DNA of 64,000 nucleotides from Pseudomonas cichorii (GCF_003700275.1 NZ_RBRE01000085.1:100252-164251); one strand, 5' to 3'; numbered from the stretch's first letter, positions 1-7,835 are shown. Numbers and translations: made by a program. Notes: generated from the sequence alone by a model not told the origin.

Positions 1-320
1 AGCTGGAAAGCGGACGCCCGGAAACCACCATCGGCGCCCATGTGCGGGGCCATAACGGCAACTCCATCGGCGTTTGCCTGGCGGGCGGCGTAGACGCCAA
101 CAACAAACCGGAAAACAACTTCACTGCCGCGCAGTTTGCGACCCTTGAAACACTGCTGGGGCAACTCAAGAGCCGTTATCCGGCTGCGCAGATTCTGGGG
201 CATCGCGACCTGTCACCGGATCGCAATGGCGATGGCAGGATCACACCCAATGAATTCATCAAGGCATGCCCATCGTTCGATGTAAGAGAATGGCTGGCGG
301 GACGAAACAGCGCGCTGTGA
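1..320 (+). CDS. N-acetylmuramoyl-L-alanine amidase, T7-lysozyme-like (5' truncated by window)
   Basis: The reading frame is open from base 3 and runs to a TGA at 318-320, so only the C-terminal ~105 residues are visible. They read like the second half of an Amidase_2 / T7 lysozyme domain, a zinc amidase that cuts the amide bond between N-acetylmuramic acid and L-alanine in peptidoglycan. Visible hallmarks are GAHVRGHNGNSIGVCLAGG, then GHRDLSPD, which carries a late zinc-ligand histidine, and the closing KACPSFDVREWL. The first zinc histidine must lie upstream of the window. Such enzymes serve as phage or pyocin endolysins, or as domesticated murein hydrolases; nothing phage-like is visible downstream to decide between these. 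Family assignment is firm, biological role is not. Confidence 0.85.
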   Translation, partial: LESGRPETTIGAHVRGHNGNSIGVCLAGGVDANNKPENNFTAAQFATLETLLGQLKSRYPAAQILGHRDLSPDRNGDGRITPNEFIKACPSFDVREWLAGRNSAL

Positions 321-340
321 GCCAGAACAGCGGCCAACAC

Positions 341-380
341 ACGCCGGTTGTCATCGCCTGAAGCAATGACACCCGGCGTT
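341..380. terminator. Convergent hairpin terminator
   Basis: ACGCCGGTTGTCATCGC (341-357) pairs imperfectly with GCAATGACACCCGGCGT (363-379), giving a long stem with small mismatches. TTT follows on the plus side. It lies between the converging amidase gene and the 390-881 gene, so it probably ends transcription from at least the amidase side. Confidence 0.65.
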
Positions 381-389
381 TTACAACCC

Positions 390-881
390 TTACTTCATTG
401 CCAACTGAGCAGCTTGCTGTCCTTGCTCGGAAGTCAGGGTTCCGTTCTTGGAAATCTTGTCCAGCGAGTTGCTGGCGCTCATCAGGCTGGCAGTGAGCGT
501 CGCAATGGTCGACTGCAATACGCCAACACGGGATTGCTTGGTCTGCGGGTCCATACTCTGGTCAGCCATCAGCGCCTGCAACTCTTGCTGCTTCTCGGCG
601 ATCTTTTCCTTCAGCTCACGAATCATCTTCAGAATACGCTGCGCGTTTTCCGGCAAACCGCTGGACTCGATATCCTGGTTAGGATTGGCTTTTTCCTCGG
701 CAGCCTTCTTAAGGCCCAGACCCGAGAGCGACACCTGTACACCTTCAGCAGGCTTGGCAGGCGCAACAGTTTGCGACGGGGTTGTTGCCGCTTCTACCGC
801 GTCATCGACTGCTTTTTTCGCCGCCACATCAAGCATGGACAGCTGGTTATTATTGAGTGGCTGCGAACCGATGGCGATCAT
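390..881 (-). CDS. Hypothetical protein with central coiled coil (163 aa)
   Basis: I do not recognise a characterised family. The 163-residue protein has a polar, Ala/Pro-rich N-terminal half. From about residue 77 to 118 (ENAQRILKMIRELKEKIAEK and following) it has strong heptad character, then a second Ser/Thr/Ala-rich helix. There is no signal peptide, transmembrane segment or cysteine. The ATG at 881 is the only early start, preceded by AAGGA. The first residues (MIAIGSQPLNN) and the size fit small Pseudomonas-specific cytosolic or surface-associated proteins of unknown role. It converges with the amidase and has about 300 bases of free upstream DNA, so it is probably monocistronic. Confidence 0.6.
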   Translation of the reverse strand: MIAIGSQPLNNNQLSMLDVAAKKAVDDAVEAATTPSQTVAPAKPAEGVQVSLSGLGLKKAAEEKANPNQDIESSGLPENAQRILKMIRELKEKIAEKQQELQALMADQSMDPQTKQSRVGVLQSTIATLTASLMSASNSLDKISKNGTLTSEQGQQAAQLAMK

Positions 882-1185
882 GACAAATCCTTACAAGGAA
901 ATTAGTTTGTACTGTATCTGCATTGTATCGACCGACGTACAAAGAGCTTGAGGAGATTTTACAAAATGTTTCCACGGTGAATGGGGCAAGGCAAAACAGC
1001 CGAGGAAAGCCCTGAATCTCGTAGGAATTGTTGAAATACCAGGCAGGAATTCGCCACCCAGACAGCCGCCCAGTTATTGCCCATCGCCCGACGCGCCTTT
1101 AATATCGCAACCCTTGGCAGCGCCTGCGGCTACACACGGCTCGCCAATCACCTTTACCCTCAGAATTTTTGAAACGGACCTTCAA
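882..1185. other. Intergenic region upstream of the T6SS module
   Basis: About 300 bases separate the divergent coiled-coil gene and the PAAR gene, and should hold promoters for both. An in-frame TTG at 1114 would extend the PAAR protein, but the extra residues do not look like PAAR sequence. I see no convincing hairpin, repeat or operator. Confidence 0.4.
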
Positions 1186-1683
1186 ATGAGTGGCAAACCT
1201 GCTGCCCGCGTCACAGACCCCACCAGTTGCCCACTCCCGGGGCACGGCACCAACTCCATTGTCAGCGGCTCCCCCAATGTGAACTTCGACGGCCTGCCTG
1301 CCGCCCGAATGGGCGACACATCCGCCTGCGGCAGCCCGATCACCGGAGGCGTCAGCGCAACCGTATTCATCAACGGTCGGAACGCCGCAACACTGGGCAG
1401 CACCGGCGCCCACGGCAACTTTATTACCGGCGGCTCCGGCACCGTGATCATCGGCGACACCTTCGTCCCGGCCCCTTTCAGCGGCCTGCTGCCGATGCCC
1501 GTGCACTTCAGCGACAAGCTCAAACTCATCAACGAAAGCACCGGCGAACCCATGGCCAACCACGGCTACGCCATACAGCGCGCCGACGGCAGCATCGAAG
1601 AAGGCATCAGCGACGCCCAGGGTTTCACCCATGTGGTGAGCTCGCACCTGGCGGAAAGCATCAAACTGTTTCTGGAAGATTGA
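1186..1683 (+). CDS. PAAR-domain type VI secretion spike-tip protein
   Basis: The protein has 165 residues. It starts MSGKPAARVTDPTSCPLPGH and continues through the repeating PAAR pattern (INFDGLPAAR-like, MGDTSACG, ITGGVSATVFINGRNAATLG), ending near residue 95 at GGSGTVIIGD. PAAR proteins cap the VgrG spike of type VI secretion systems and recruit effectors. Residues ~110-165 form a short C-terminal module (KLKLINESTGEPM, YAIQRADGS, DAQGFTH) that I recall from other Pseudomonas PAAR proteins as a small beta-rich adaptor. I chose the ATG at 1186 because the N-terminus then matches the family; a TTG at 1114 gives an alien extension. The lipase-like gene starts 2 bases after the stop, which implies translational coupling and a PAAR-effector pair. 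Confidence 0.88.
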   Translation: MSGKPAARVTDPTSCPLPGHGTNSIVSGSPNVNFDGLPAARMGDTSACGSPITGGVSATVFINGRNAATLGSTGAHGNFITGGSGTVIIGDTFVPAPFSGLLPMPVHFSDKLKLINESTGEPMANHGYAIQRADGSIEEGISDAQGFTHVVSSHLAESIKLFLED

Positions 1684-1685
1684 GA

Positions 1686-2429
1686 ATGGCAGCAGAACAA
1701 CAAGCAGAAAAGATTGTGCTTTCAAACGGCAAGACAGCGTGTGTGGCGAAGACGCATACGTTGACGCCTATTAATGATGCCGTGGTTACAACGGTGCCGG
1801 TGGCTGAGAAGAAGGCGGTGGTGTTTTTTATTGGGGGGGCGGCGGATCAGGAGTCGTATTATTTTCAGAGGGCGAATCGTAATGTTGATGATGCAAGAAT
1901 CCTCCTTCAGAAAAAAATCGACAGTTCAGAAACCCTTAAACCAAAATATGAAGGGATATCAAAAAGCTACAATACCGCTAAAGGTTCTGGCGATATCCAG
2001 ACTCACTTCATTGACAAGATACCCAGCAAATCATGTCCCGTTTACATCGTCGGGCATAGCTTGGGCGGCTGGAATGGAGCACATCTATCAAAAATTCTGT
2101 CGGAAGCTGGCTATACCATTAAATTTCTGGTGACACTGGATCCCGTAGGTCAAGGGTTTCTAGTATGGCTGGGCTCAGATATTTATCTCTCTGAACCCTC
2201 TCCCGTTGCCGAAATCTGGATCAATATCCTTGCCAATTCAAGCGAACCGGACTCATCTGATAGCGTCGCAGATTTTGGAGAGCGCTGGATCATAAACTCA
2301 GGGCCGACGATAAATAAGACCGCCGATATTCAACACTATGCAGCAGGCCGGATGTTCAAAGAGCCGGTGCTATGTGAAAAGTCCGCGTGCGACCTGATTT
2401 TTGACTCCATCAATGAGATCCTGGGCTAA
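1686..2429 (+). CDS. Alpha/beta-hydrolase (lipase-like), probable T6SS effector
   Basis: The protein has 247 residues. The nucleophile elbow GHSLGG is at residues 123-128 (serine 125), preceded by strand VYIVG. A candidate acid follows in LVTLDPVG (Asp ~152) and a candidate histidine in IQHYAAGRMF, so a Ser-Asp-His triad is plausible. The FFIGGA segment near residue 48 fits an oxyanion-hole strand. There is no signal peptide, as expected for a T6SS cargo. It sits between a PAAR gene (2-base gap) and a lipoprotein gene (overlapping TAATG). That is the classic layout of type VI lipase effectors (Tle) with periplasmic immunity proteins (Tli). I infer a phospholipase or esterase acting in the periplasm of target cells; the exact Tle subfamily cannot be told by eye. 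Base composition turns AT-rich within this gene, suggesting a swapped cassette. Confidence 0.75.
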   Translation: MAAEQQAEKIVLSNGKTACVAKTHTLTPINDAVVTTVPVAEKKAVVFFIGGAADQESYYFQRANRNVDDARILLQKKIDSSETLKPKYEGISKSYNTAKGSGDIQTHFIDKIPSKSCPVYIVGHSLGGWNGAHLSKILSEAGYTIKFLVTLDPVGQGFLVWLGSDIYLSEPSPVAEIWINILANSSEPDSSDSVADFGERWIINSGPTINKTADIQHYAAGRMFKEPVLCEKSACDLIFDSINEILG

Positions 2430-2947
2430 TGAATATATACCGTGCTTTCATTTGTCTAGCAGCACTCTTGTGTGCTGCCTGTTCAAAAACGGCTAATATC
2501 CCACCAGCCGAACTTACACTGTCATCTTTTGAAAGAGGGCCAAACAGCCTCTTTGTTATCAATTTTCATTCAAGTGTCGACCTAGAGCATGCATTCAAGG
2601 ACTACGAAAACAAAAACCAACTAACGCCAGTACTGACTTGCTCACTAGATCGCGACACAAACTTCTCAACGGACCACGCTATCAACATAAGGCTTGAAGG
2701 ATTAGTCGAGGCAAAAAACCAAACCAAACCAAACTACAGCTTCTTGTCCGAGGTTGTTATTTACTACTTTAACCCTGATGGAAGTCAGAACAACAAAAAC
2801 AAGGACAAGGATATCATTCCGCTGATTGCAGCCCAAGCTTCAATCCCCTGTCAGGTGCGCATCGCCTCATGGGGATATAATGTCTACTATAGCAATACCT
2901 TTTTCATTCCATCGAAGCTGATGCTGGAAAAGATGAGGAAAATATAG
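2429..2947 (+). CDS. Lipoprotein, candidate immunity protein to the lipase effector
   Basis: The protein has 172 residues with a lipoprotein-type start: MNIYRAF, a hydrophobic stretch, then LLCAAC as the lipobox, with cysteine ~18 as the lipidation site. The mature part is polar and has no domain I can name. The start codon overlaps the effector stop (TAATG), so the two are co-translated. Position, export signal and AT-rich composition match Tli immunity lipoproteins, which protect the periplasm from kin lipase effectors. A second, similar protein follows at 3086. Conserved blocks shared by both include AELxLSSFERGP, NPVLTCSLDRD-like, NFSTDH and a C-terminal YYSNTFFIPS-like segment. Confidence 0.65.
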   Translation: MNIYRAFICLAALLCAACSKTANIPPAELTLSSFERGPNSLFVINFHSSVDLEHAFKDYENKNQLTPVLTCSLDRDTNFSTDHAINIRLEGLVEAKNQTKPNYSFLSEVVIYYFNPDGSQNNKNKDKDIIPLIAAQASIPCQVRIASWGYNVYYSNTFFIPSKLMLEKMRKI

Positions 2948-3085
2948 GTACTCAACGAGTACAACTGCAATCAGATGTTCCCTGATTCATACACATGCGA
3001 TTAAATTACTTATTTTGGCGCCACCACGAATACGGCACTTAAAACCCGAAAAAAGTCGAGTTAGGGCCACCAAGGCATTTTACCA

Positions 3086-3838
3086 ATGAGACAATATCGT
3101 AACTTTATTTTATTAGCAGTTTTCCTATGTACAGCCTGCGCAAAAACGCCAAACATCCCACGCGCAGAGCTTAGGCTGTCGTCTTTTGAGCGAGGCCCCC
3201 ATAGCCGTTATACAGTTAGCTTTACCTCAAGCATTGACCTGATGCGCGCCTTCAACAATTACGAAAACAGCAACCAACAAAATCCGGTACTGACGTGCTC
3301 TCTGGATCGCGACATGAATTTTTCAACAGATCATGTTATTAAAATAAAAGCCAGAGGCTCAGTAAAAGCCAAAGATCAAAGCAGACTAAACCGCGACTTC
3401 ATTTCAGAAGTATCTTTCTCCTACTCCAATCCAGACGGAAGCGAAAGCAGCCTAAGTGAGTACGACGAAATAAGAACATTGATTGAGGAGCAAGCATCGA
3501 TCCCTTGCAACGTTCGTATCTCTCCTTCATGGGGATACAAAATTTACTATACCAATACGTTTTTTATCCCATCAGCGTTAATACTGGAAAAAGTGAGAGA
3601 AAATAACTCAACCACTGAAAGCTTCTTACAAACCGCGCACCCGTTTATTGCAGATCGCTGGCCTCCTGCTTTAATATTCCCGGCAATTGGAATCCCTCTG
3701 CCTGCGCCTATCGTCATCATCGACGACACCTTTTTTCTCGGCCCCCTTCAGCCACAAGTTCAAACTCATCAACGAAACCACCGGCGAACCCATGCCCAAC
3801 CACCGTTACGCCATCCAGCGCGCCGACGGCAGCATTGA
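3086..3838 (+). CDS. Second immunity-like lipoprotein, fused to PAAR debris at its C-terminus
   Basis: The first ~170 residues are a diverged duplicate of the 2429-2947 lipoprotein: MRQYRN, hydrophobic stretch, FLCTAC lipobox, AELRLSSFERGP, LTCSLDRDMNFSTDH, YYTNTFFIPSALILEKV. The paralogue stops at this point. This frame instead continues about 80 residues, first through unrelated residues and then through VIIDDTFF, which matches the VIIGDTF end of the PAAR repeat, and after that through an out-of-frame reading of a PAAR tail. The functional part probably ends near base 3600. It looks like an orphan immunity gene left by an earlier effector swap. No intact effector gene precedes it; the 138-base gap is AT-rich and non-coding. 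Confidence 0.55.
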   Translation: MRQYRNFILLAVFLCTACAKTPNIPRAELRLSSFERGPHSRYTVSFTSSIDLMRAFNNYENSNQQNPVLTCSLDRDMNFSTDHVIKIKARGSVKAKDQSRLNRDFISEVSFSYSNPDGSESSLSEYDEIRTLIEEQASIPCNVRISPSWGYKIYYTNTFFIPSALILEKVRENNSTTESFLQTAHPFIADRWPPALIFPAIGIPLPAPIVIIDDTFFLGPLQPQVQTHQRNHRRTHAQPPLRHPARRRQH

Positions 3839-3923
3839 ACAAGGCGTCAGCGACGCCCAGGGCTTCACACATAGGGTGAGATCGCAGGTGGCTGAAAGCG
3901 TCAAAGTGTTTGTGGAAGATTAA
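3707..3923 (+). pseudogene. Decayed C-terminal fragment of a PAAR protein
   Basis: Bases 3753-3923 encode KFKLINETTGEPMPNHRYAI and DAQGFTH up to VAESVKVFVED. This is a near copy of the C-terminal module of the intact PAAR protein (1500-1683). Upstream, in a different frame, VIIDDTFF (3713-3736) matches the end of the PAAR repeat. Against the intact gene the fragment lacks about 30 bases between two TTCAGC direct repeats and has a 1-base length change, which explains the frame switch. There is no start codon or PAAR core. It is a remnant of a second PAAR-effector cassette. Confidence 0.8.
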
Positions 3924-3977
3924 GAAAATGCCAGGATAAGCAGCAGAACAAATGTAAGTGCTCCATAAACCCTATAC

Positions 3978-4217
3978 TCAAAGCCGCCGCGTGATGCAGG
4001 ATGCCGTACTCCGATTTCTTTCTGGAGGCTCTCTTAGTCGAAAGGTAAATCCTAGAAACGTGAACTGCGTCGTCGGGTAGAGTGCTTTGCGGTTACTATC
4101 CTTGCAGTCGACGATCTTCGATTTATCTGGATGAATGCTGAGCAGGCTTTCCTCCAAGCGTACCTGGATAGCACCCATGACCTCATTCGCCTGCTGCTCG
4201 CTGCGGTAGTAGACCAC
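3978..4217 (-). pseudogene. Group II intron reverse transcriptase/maturase remnant
   Basis: On the minus strand the frame reads YYRSEQQANEVMGAIQVRLE, then LLSIHPDKSKIV, TTQFTFLGFTFR. This is the segment just after the YADD catalytic motif in group II intron-encoded proteins of the LtrA type. The YADD region itself is scrambled immediately upstream (around 4218-4235). After GFTFR the sequence degenerates (REPPERNRSTASC). The N-terminal reverse transcriptase, the maturase domain and the intron RNA are absent. It is a scar of a past retroelement insertion between the T6SS remnant and the defence genes. Confidence 0.75.
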
Positions 4218-4570
4218 AGCACGTCATACACACTTGCATCTTCCGCTTCTCACAACAGCGCCTGCTCCCCCGGACACATGATTGCGCGGCTAATTGGTTT
4301 CCCCTGCCAACACGTCACCATAAGCCTCACGATAAATAGCACATGACTCGGAGTCGAGGTGTTTCACCACAATTTCTTTCGTAGAAACTTTCATCCTTAT
4401 CAACTACCAGCTTGGCTGGCGTACCATGCGCTTCATACCAGAATTTGCGAAGCAGTTACAGACTCTTCATGCTAGAAAAAACATAACTACACATTGGCAT
4501 AAAGCGCATTCACCACTATTCACCCCACTTAAGATCATGACAAAACAACAAAAGAATCAAGCAACCAATG
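4218..4570. other. Gene-poor stretch with one orphan mini-ORF
   Basis: No recognisable gene lies here. A 34-codon minus-strand ORF (4394 down to 4290, starting MKVSTKEIVVKHLDSESCAI) is the only compact reading frame, preceded by AAGGATG. It has no known match and may be junk next to the intron scar or the tail of a lost gene. The remainder is AT-rich without strong hairpins. Confidence 0.3.
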
Positions 4571-6337
4571 TCAGGTAATATCCATAAAATCACTAGCTTC
4601 TTCATGCTTTTCGAGAAGATCCTGCATACGAACTAGCTCCGTTACTAACTCGACGTACAGTCTTTCCACATAGATAATAACGTCACTCGCGAACTCTACC
4701 CCCCTATCTTCCGATATCTCAAGATAGCTTCTTTGATCACATGAAGGGTTTTTCATGAATCCAGCATTCCAATGAGGAAGACTCGGTGATGAACTAAACA
4801 TCTTTGCAAACACTTGAGTATCAAATTGATGCAGGCTATAGAAAGTCTCGTCTTCACCTCTGACCTTTTCAACCCAGAACTTATAGGAAGTTTGATTCGC
4901 CTTTCTTCTTACAACAGTCAAGCCACTTAAATATTTTTTTACCGCACTCTTTTTTAAAGTATCCTCACCACCCGACAAGTACTTCCTTGCCTTTTCAATA
5001 TCTGGCATAAAAAAATACTTCATTGCACGATGAGAGTCTATCTGCTTCAGAAAAACCAACTCCTCGTTCCACTGCTGCCACTTTTTCTCTAAAACCTGGC
5101 TATAGAATCGTCTCGCAACCATATCAGTTCGAGTCTTAATATATCTAGCCGCAAAAAATTCTTGCACACTAGCATGCACAAAAGAAAGTTTGTTTCCCTC
5201 TTCAATCAGAAGACAAGTAATCTTCTTAATATCATCTAAAAAAGATTGAGGCTCAGCGTCAATCCCTACTTCCTTAATACTATTAACAGCCATATCATAG
5301 GCTGCCTCATAGTCTATAGAGTTAAGCTGCCTCTTCCTGGTAGAGAAACAAAAAGCCTCAAATATTTGCTGAATCTGCCGATCGTCAACTTTTGATTTTC
5401 TATGCCGCCTCCATCCCAATTTTGAAGCATCATGGCGAATCAAGAGGATCTGAAAAAGATCATTGTAAAATTCTGCAAATCCAAGTGGAATTTTTTGAGC
5501 ACTTCTATAGGAGATAGCTAACAAAGTTGCTAGCAAAGGAGTAGTAATTAACTCTCTAATTTTTGTAGGAGAAGACTTGATTGCAGAATAAATCCGACCA
5601 GAAAATGCTTTATCTTTGGTGATTTTCTTGTAAAACCCCCCCAAATCATTAAGTTCAAGCGGCTGAATTCGATAAGAATGAAAATTGGTAAGATGCTTAC
5701 AGTTAGAATCGGGGCGAGATGTCAAAACCATTTTACAATCTGGAAAATCAAATGACATTTCTTCAATTTCTTGCATCAACTGGCTGACATTTCCTGGTTC
5801 GACCTCGTCGAATCCATCGAGCAATAGCGAAAGCTTTCCCGCAGTAGCAAACAAACAGAATAACTCGGCATCAACAGCAATACCCATTAAGTTAGAAAAT
5901 TTTTCAGCAAGAAACGTCCGAAGAGTTTTACCATCTACATGCCGGAGCTCAACAAAGATAGGAATTCGAGTACCGGTTTTTATTTCTCCCCCCAGCAAGT
6001 AGCGCATCAGAATTGATTTCCCCTGCCCTACAGTGCCAAAAATTATATTATGGTTATCCTTAAATGGATCGAGATTCTTTAGCCTAATGGCCGACGGTGG
6101 AACAGGATCGTTTCGAACAATTTGGACAGGGTAGAAAAAGGAGGATAAGCTAAGCGGCCTATCAGTATGCCATATCGTTTTCACTCGCTGAGTTTCATAC
6201 AGCTTTTTATGCAACATCTTTGCCTTTGCAGCGGTCCTAATAGTGGACAGCTTCGCCTTTACGTCACCGTCTGATGCCAAAAACAGCTCATCAATCGGTT
6301 TTTTCAAGAGTGAAATCGCTAGCGAAAAATCAGGCAT
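4571..6337 (-). CDS. NACHT-domain STAND NTPase, probable anti-phage defence protein
   Basis: The protein has 588 residues. A short helical N-terminus (1-95) precedes a NACHT NTPase: Walker A GTVGQGKS at 101-108, Walker B LLLDGFDE at 171-178 with the extra acidic residue typical of NACHT, and the sensor MVLTSRPD at ~203-210. An LxxxPLLATLLA-like helix and a winged-helix-like FVHASVQEFFAARY segment follow. The C-terminal ~170 residues show no leucine-rich or TPR pattern and no recognisable effector domain. Bacterial NACHT proteins (bNACHT, related to animal NLRs) often protect against phages by sensing infection and triggering cell death; function here is inferred from that family. The gene is AT-rich relative to flanks, lies beside an intron scar, and is divergent from an AbiC-like gene, all fitting a mobile defence island. 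Confidence 0.82.
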   Translation of the reverse strand: MPDFSLAISLLKKPIDELFLASDGDVKAKLSTIRTAAKAKMLHKKLYETQRVKTIWHTDRPLSLSSFFYPVQIVRNDPVPPSAIRLKNLDPFKDNHNIIFGTVGQGKSILMRYLLGGEIKTGTRIPIFVELRHVDGKTLRTFLAEKFSNLMGIAVDAELFCLFATAGKLSLLLDGFDEVEPGNVSQLMQEIEEMSFDFPDCKMVLTSRPDSNCKHLTNFHSYRIQPLELNDLGGFYKKITKDKAFSGRIYSAIKSSPTKIRELITTPLLATLLAISYRSAQKIPLGFAEFYNDLFQILLIRHDASKLGWRRHRKSKVDDRQIQQIFEAFCFSTRKRQLNSIDYEAAYDMAVNSIKEVGIDAEPQSFLDDIKKITCLLIEEGNKLSFVHASVQEFFAARYIKTRTDMVARRFYSQVLEKKWQQWNEELVFLKQIDSHRAMKYFFMPDIEKARKYLSGGEDTLKKSAVKKYLSGLTVVRRKANQTSYKFWVEKVRGEDETFYSLHQFDTQVFAKMFSSSPSLPHWNAGFMKNPSCDQRSYLEISEDRGVEFASDVIIYVERLYVELVTELVRMQDLLEKHEEASDFMDIT

Positions 6338-6595
6338 CTTTTACCTTAGCTCATCGTGACCAAGAGGATAAAATAGCGGCTTGAGCATAGAGAATGCAAA
6401 CTGCCATTACGTGCCACATAAACACAGGTTTTAAAAAAAAACAAGCATCGCAACTACACACCAAACAAGCTTTAGTTGCTATGGAGGAACCAAATTCGCT
6501 GAAGCAGTTAAAAAGATGTGTTGTTACCCTTCTAAATTATGGCAAAATGCCTTCAATAGGTAGATGAAATCGAAAATTTTTACCATGGAGGAAAA
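6338..6595. promoter_or_regulatory. Divergent AT-rich intergenic region of the defence pair
   Basis: These 258 bases separate the NACHT gene and the membrane-protein gene and must hold both promoters. A clear Shine-Dalgarno (GGAGGAAAA) lies directly before the ATG at 6596. The run of A at 6430-6440 and general AT richness fit strong intrinsic promoter DNA, but no specific operator is visible. Confidence 0.4.
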
Positions 6596-7225
6596 ATGAA
6601 TAGGCGAATATTCGTAGTTTCACTGGGCATGGCAGGCACACTAGTCATAGCGCTACTAGGATTTTATTGGGCGACCTTTGGGTTTAATCGCTCAACAGAT
6701 CAAGCTGTATGGGGATCATTTGGAGATTACTTCGCAGGCATTCTTAATCCTATTTTTTCATTATTCGCATTCATGACAGTTCTGTGGTCACTCCACTTGC
6801 AAATGAATCAGCTAAGAGAAATTTCAGCAGAAAAACTAGCAGAGGAAATTCTTCAAGTAATCAAAGATATTGATGGAAGAATAATATCACTCATTAGCCT
6901 TGGTTCGAAAGAGTTCCCCCTCCAACAGATGATATTTGAAGCGGAGCGCAACCCAGAGAAATCCAACAGAACGGAAGAATACTCTAGGCTCCTGAGGCGA
7001 GCTAAAGAACAGGGAAGTGAAATCGAAACAACTACCAGTAATTTGTGCGAACTTCTAATAAGCATGCACAGATTTGCTCAAAGACACCCTAAAACTCAAG
7101 GCGGAGCAATTGCCCCATTGGTAGAGTACTATCTAAACAAAACCTCAAGCCTAATACATATACTCGAAGCAACCACAAGCATACCGGCTGACGTAGTCGA
7201 GTTTTTCAAAACAAGACGCATTTAA
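6596..7225 (+). CDS. Small membrane protein resembling putative phage abortive infection (AbiC-like) family
   Basis: The protein has 209 residues. Two transmembrane helices lie at ~5-27 and ~50-68, joined by WGSFGDYFAGILNPIFSLFA. That W-G-x-FGD-x-x-G-x-LNP motif is characteristic of the putative abortive infection family (Pfam putAbiC), as I recall it. The rest is a soluble, mostly helical tail. The start is fixed by the GGAGGAAAA ribosome site. It is divergent from the NACHT gene with only 258 bases between. The family is linked to phage exclusion by membrane damage or growth arrest, but most members are untested. The soluble tail is shorter than in many family members. Confidence 0.65.
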   Translation: MNRRIFVVSLGMAGTLVIALLGFYWATFGFNRSTDQAVWGSFGDYFAGILNPIFSLFAFMTVLWSLHLQMNQLREISAEKLAEEILQVIKDIDGRIISLISLGSKEFPLQQMIFEAERNPEKSNRTEEYSRLLRRAKEQGSEIETTTSNLCELLISMHRFAQRHPKTQGGAIAPLVEYYLNKTSSLIHILEATTSIPADVVEFFKTRRI

Positions 7226-7511
7226 CCTTCATACGATGCAGAGCAGAACTTATTAGACAACCACGTGACAAAAATATCAGCTACGCGATCCACAACACGA
7301 CTAATCCAATCTAAAGATAGCTCATTATCGACACGGATAGATAGAGTGAACTGAGCACTGAACCTTTGTCATTATCAAACCATCAACAGGCGGCAGATCT
7401 ACGAAGCTCGCTATCAGCACAATACCACTAGCTGAGTCAGGCAAAATTCACCCTACTTGAAGAAACACACTAATCAGACGCAGTAAACGCAGGTCTAGTA
7501 TGTCTTTTGGA
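7226..7511. other. AT-rich non-coding stretch after the defence island
   Basis: I see no gene, hairpin or repeat between the end of the AbiC-like gene and the SRP RNA terminator. The change back to GC-rich sequence happens across this stretch and the SRP RNA gene, so the right border of the island probably lies here. No attachment-site duplication was found by eye. Confidence 0.4.
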
Positions 7512-7536
7512 GAAAAAAGCCCTTGAGCTAAGGACT
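7512..7536 (-). terminator. Intrinsic terminator of the SRP RNA gene
   Basis: Read on the minus strand, AGTCCTT (7536-7530), loop AGCTC, AAGGGCT (7524-7518) forms a 7-bp stem with one G-U pair. It is followed at once by a T-run (A-run at 7513-7518 on the plus strand). It sits 12 bases past the 3' end of the SRP RNA. Confidence 0.8.
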
Positions 7537-7547
7537 TAAAGAAAGGT

Positions 7548-7657
7548 GGCAACCCCACCAGCCACACCCCGGCACACAATGTTCCCGCTGTGGCTGCTCC
7601 CTTCCGGGCCTGACCAGGTTAACGGGTAATCGTTGCGGGGGGACCGATGGGGTCGCC
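7548..7657 (-). ncRNA. ffs: 4.5S / signal recognition particle RNA (bacterial small SRP)
   Basis: On the minus strand the universally conserved SRP RNA domain IV is present: CCTGGTCAGGCCCGGAAGGG followed by AGCAGCC, which is the binding site for Ffh. The 5' end GGCGACCCCA (from 7657) pairs with the 3' end TGGGGTTGCC (to 7548) to close the long hairpin. The predicted length of ~110 nt fits the gammaproteobacterial 4.5S class. It works with Ffh and FtsY in co-translational targeting of membrane proteins. An intrinsic terminator follows. Ends are set by the terminal pairing and could be off by a few bases. Confidence 0.95.
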
Positions 7658-7835
7658 ATAACGACGCTCGCCAGTCGGCGAGCCGCGCCATTGTACCGGT
7701 CTGGCGCGAAGTTACAACCCGTAATCCAGGATAAAAATTCGAGATTGCTCAAGCACTTGCCTGACAAGGCCCCGACGGGTTGCAGGGAGTGGGTTCGGGG
7801 CTTATAGTCGCGCGGTCGCTGCATATCAGCGATGG

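Noticed and set aside
1..881. Prophage remnant suggested by the endolysin-like amidase
   Set aside because: No holin, tail or capsid gene, integrase or attachment repeat is visible downstream. The amidase alone does not support a prophage, although upstream DNA is not visible.
4131..4346. 71-codon plus-strand frame over the intron scar
   Set aside because: It is the antisense of the recognisable maturase fragment and has no independent coding evidence.
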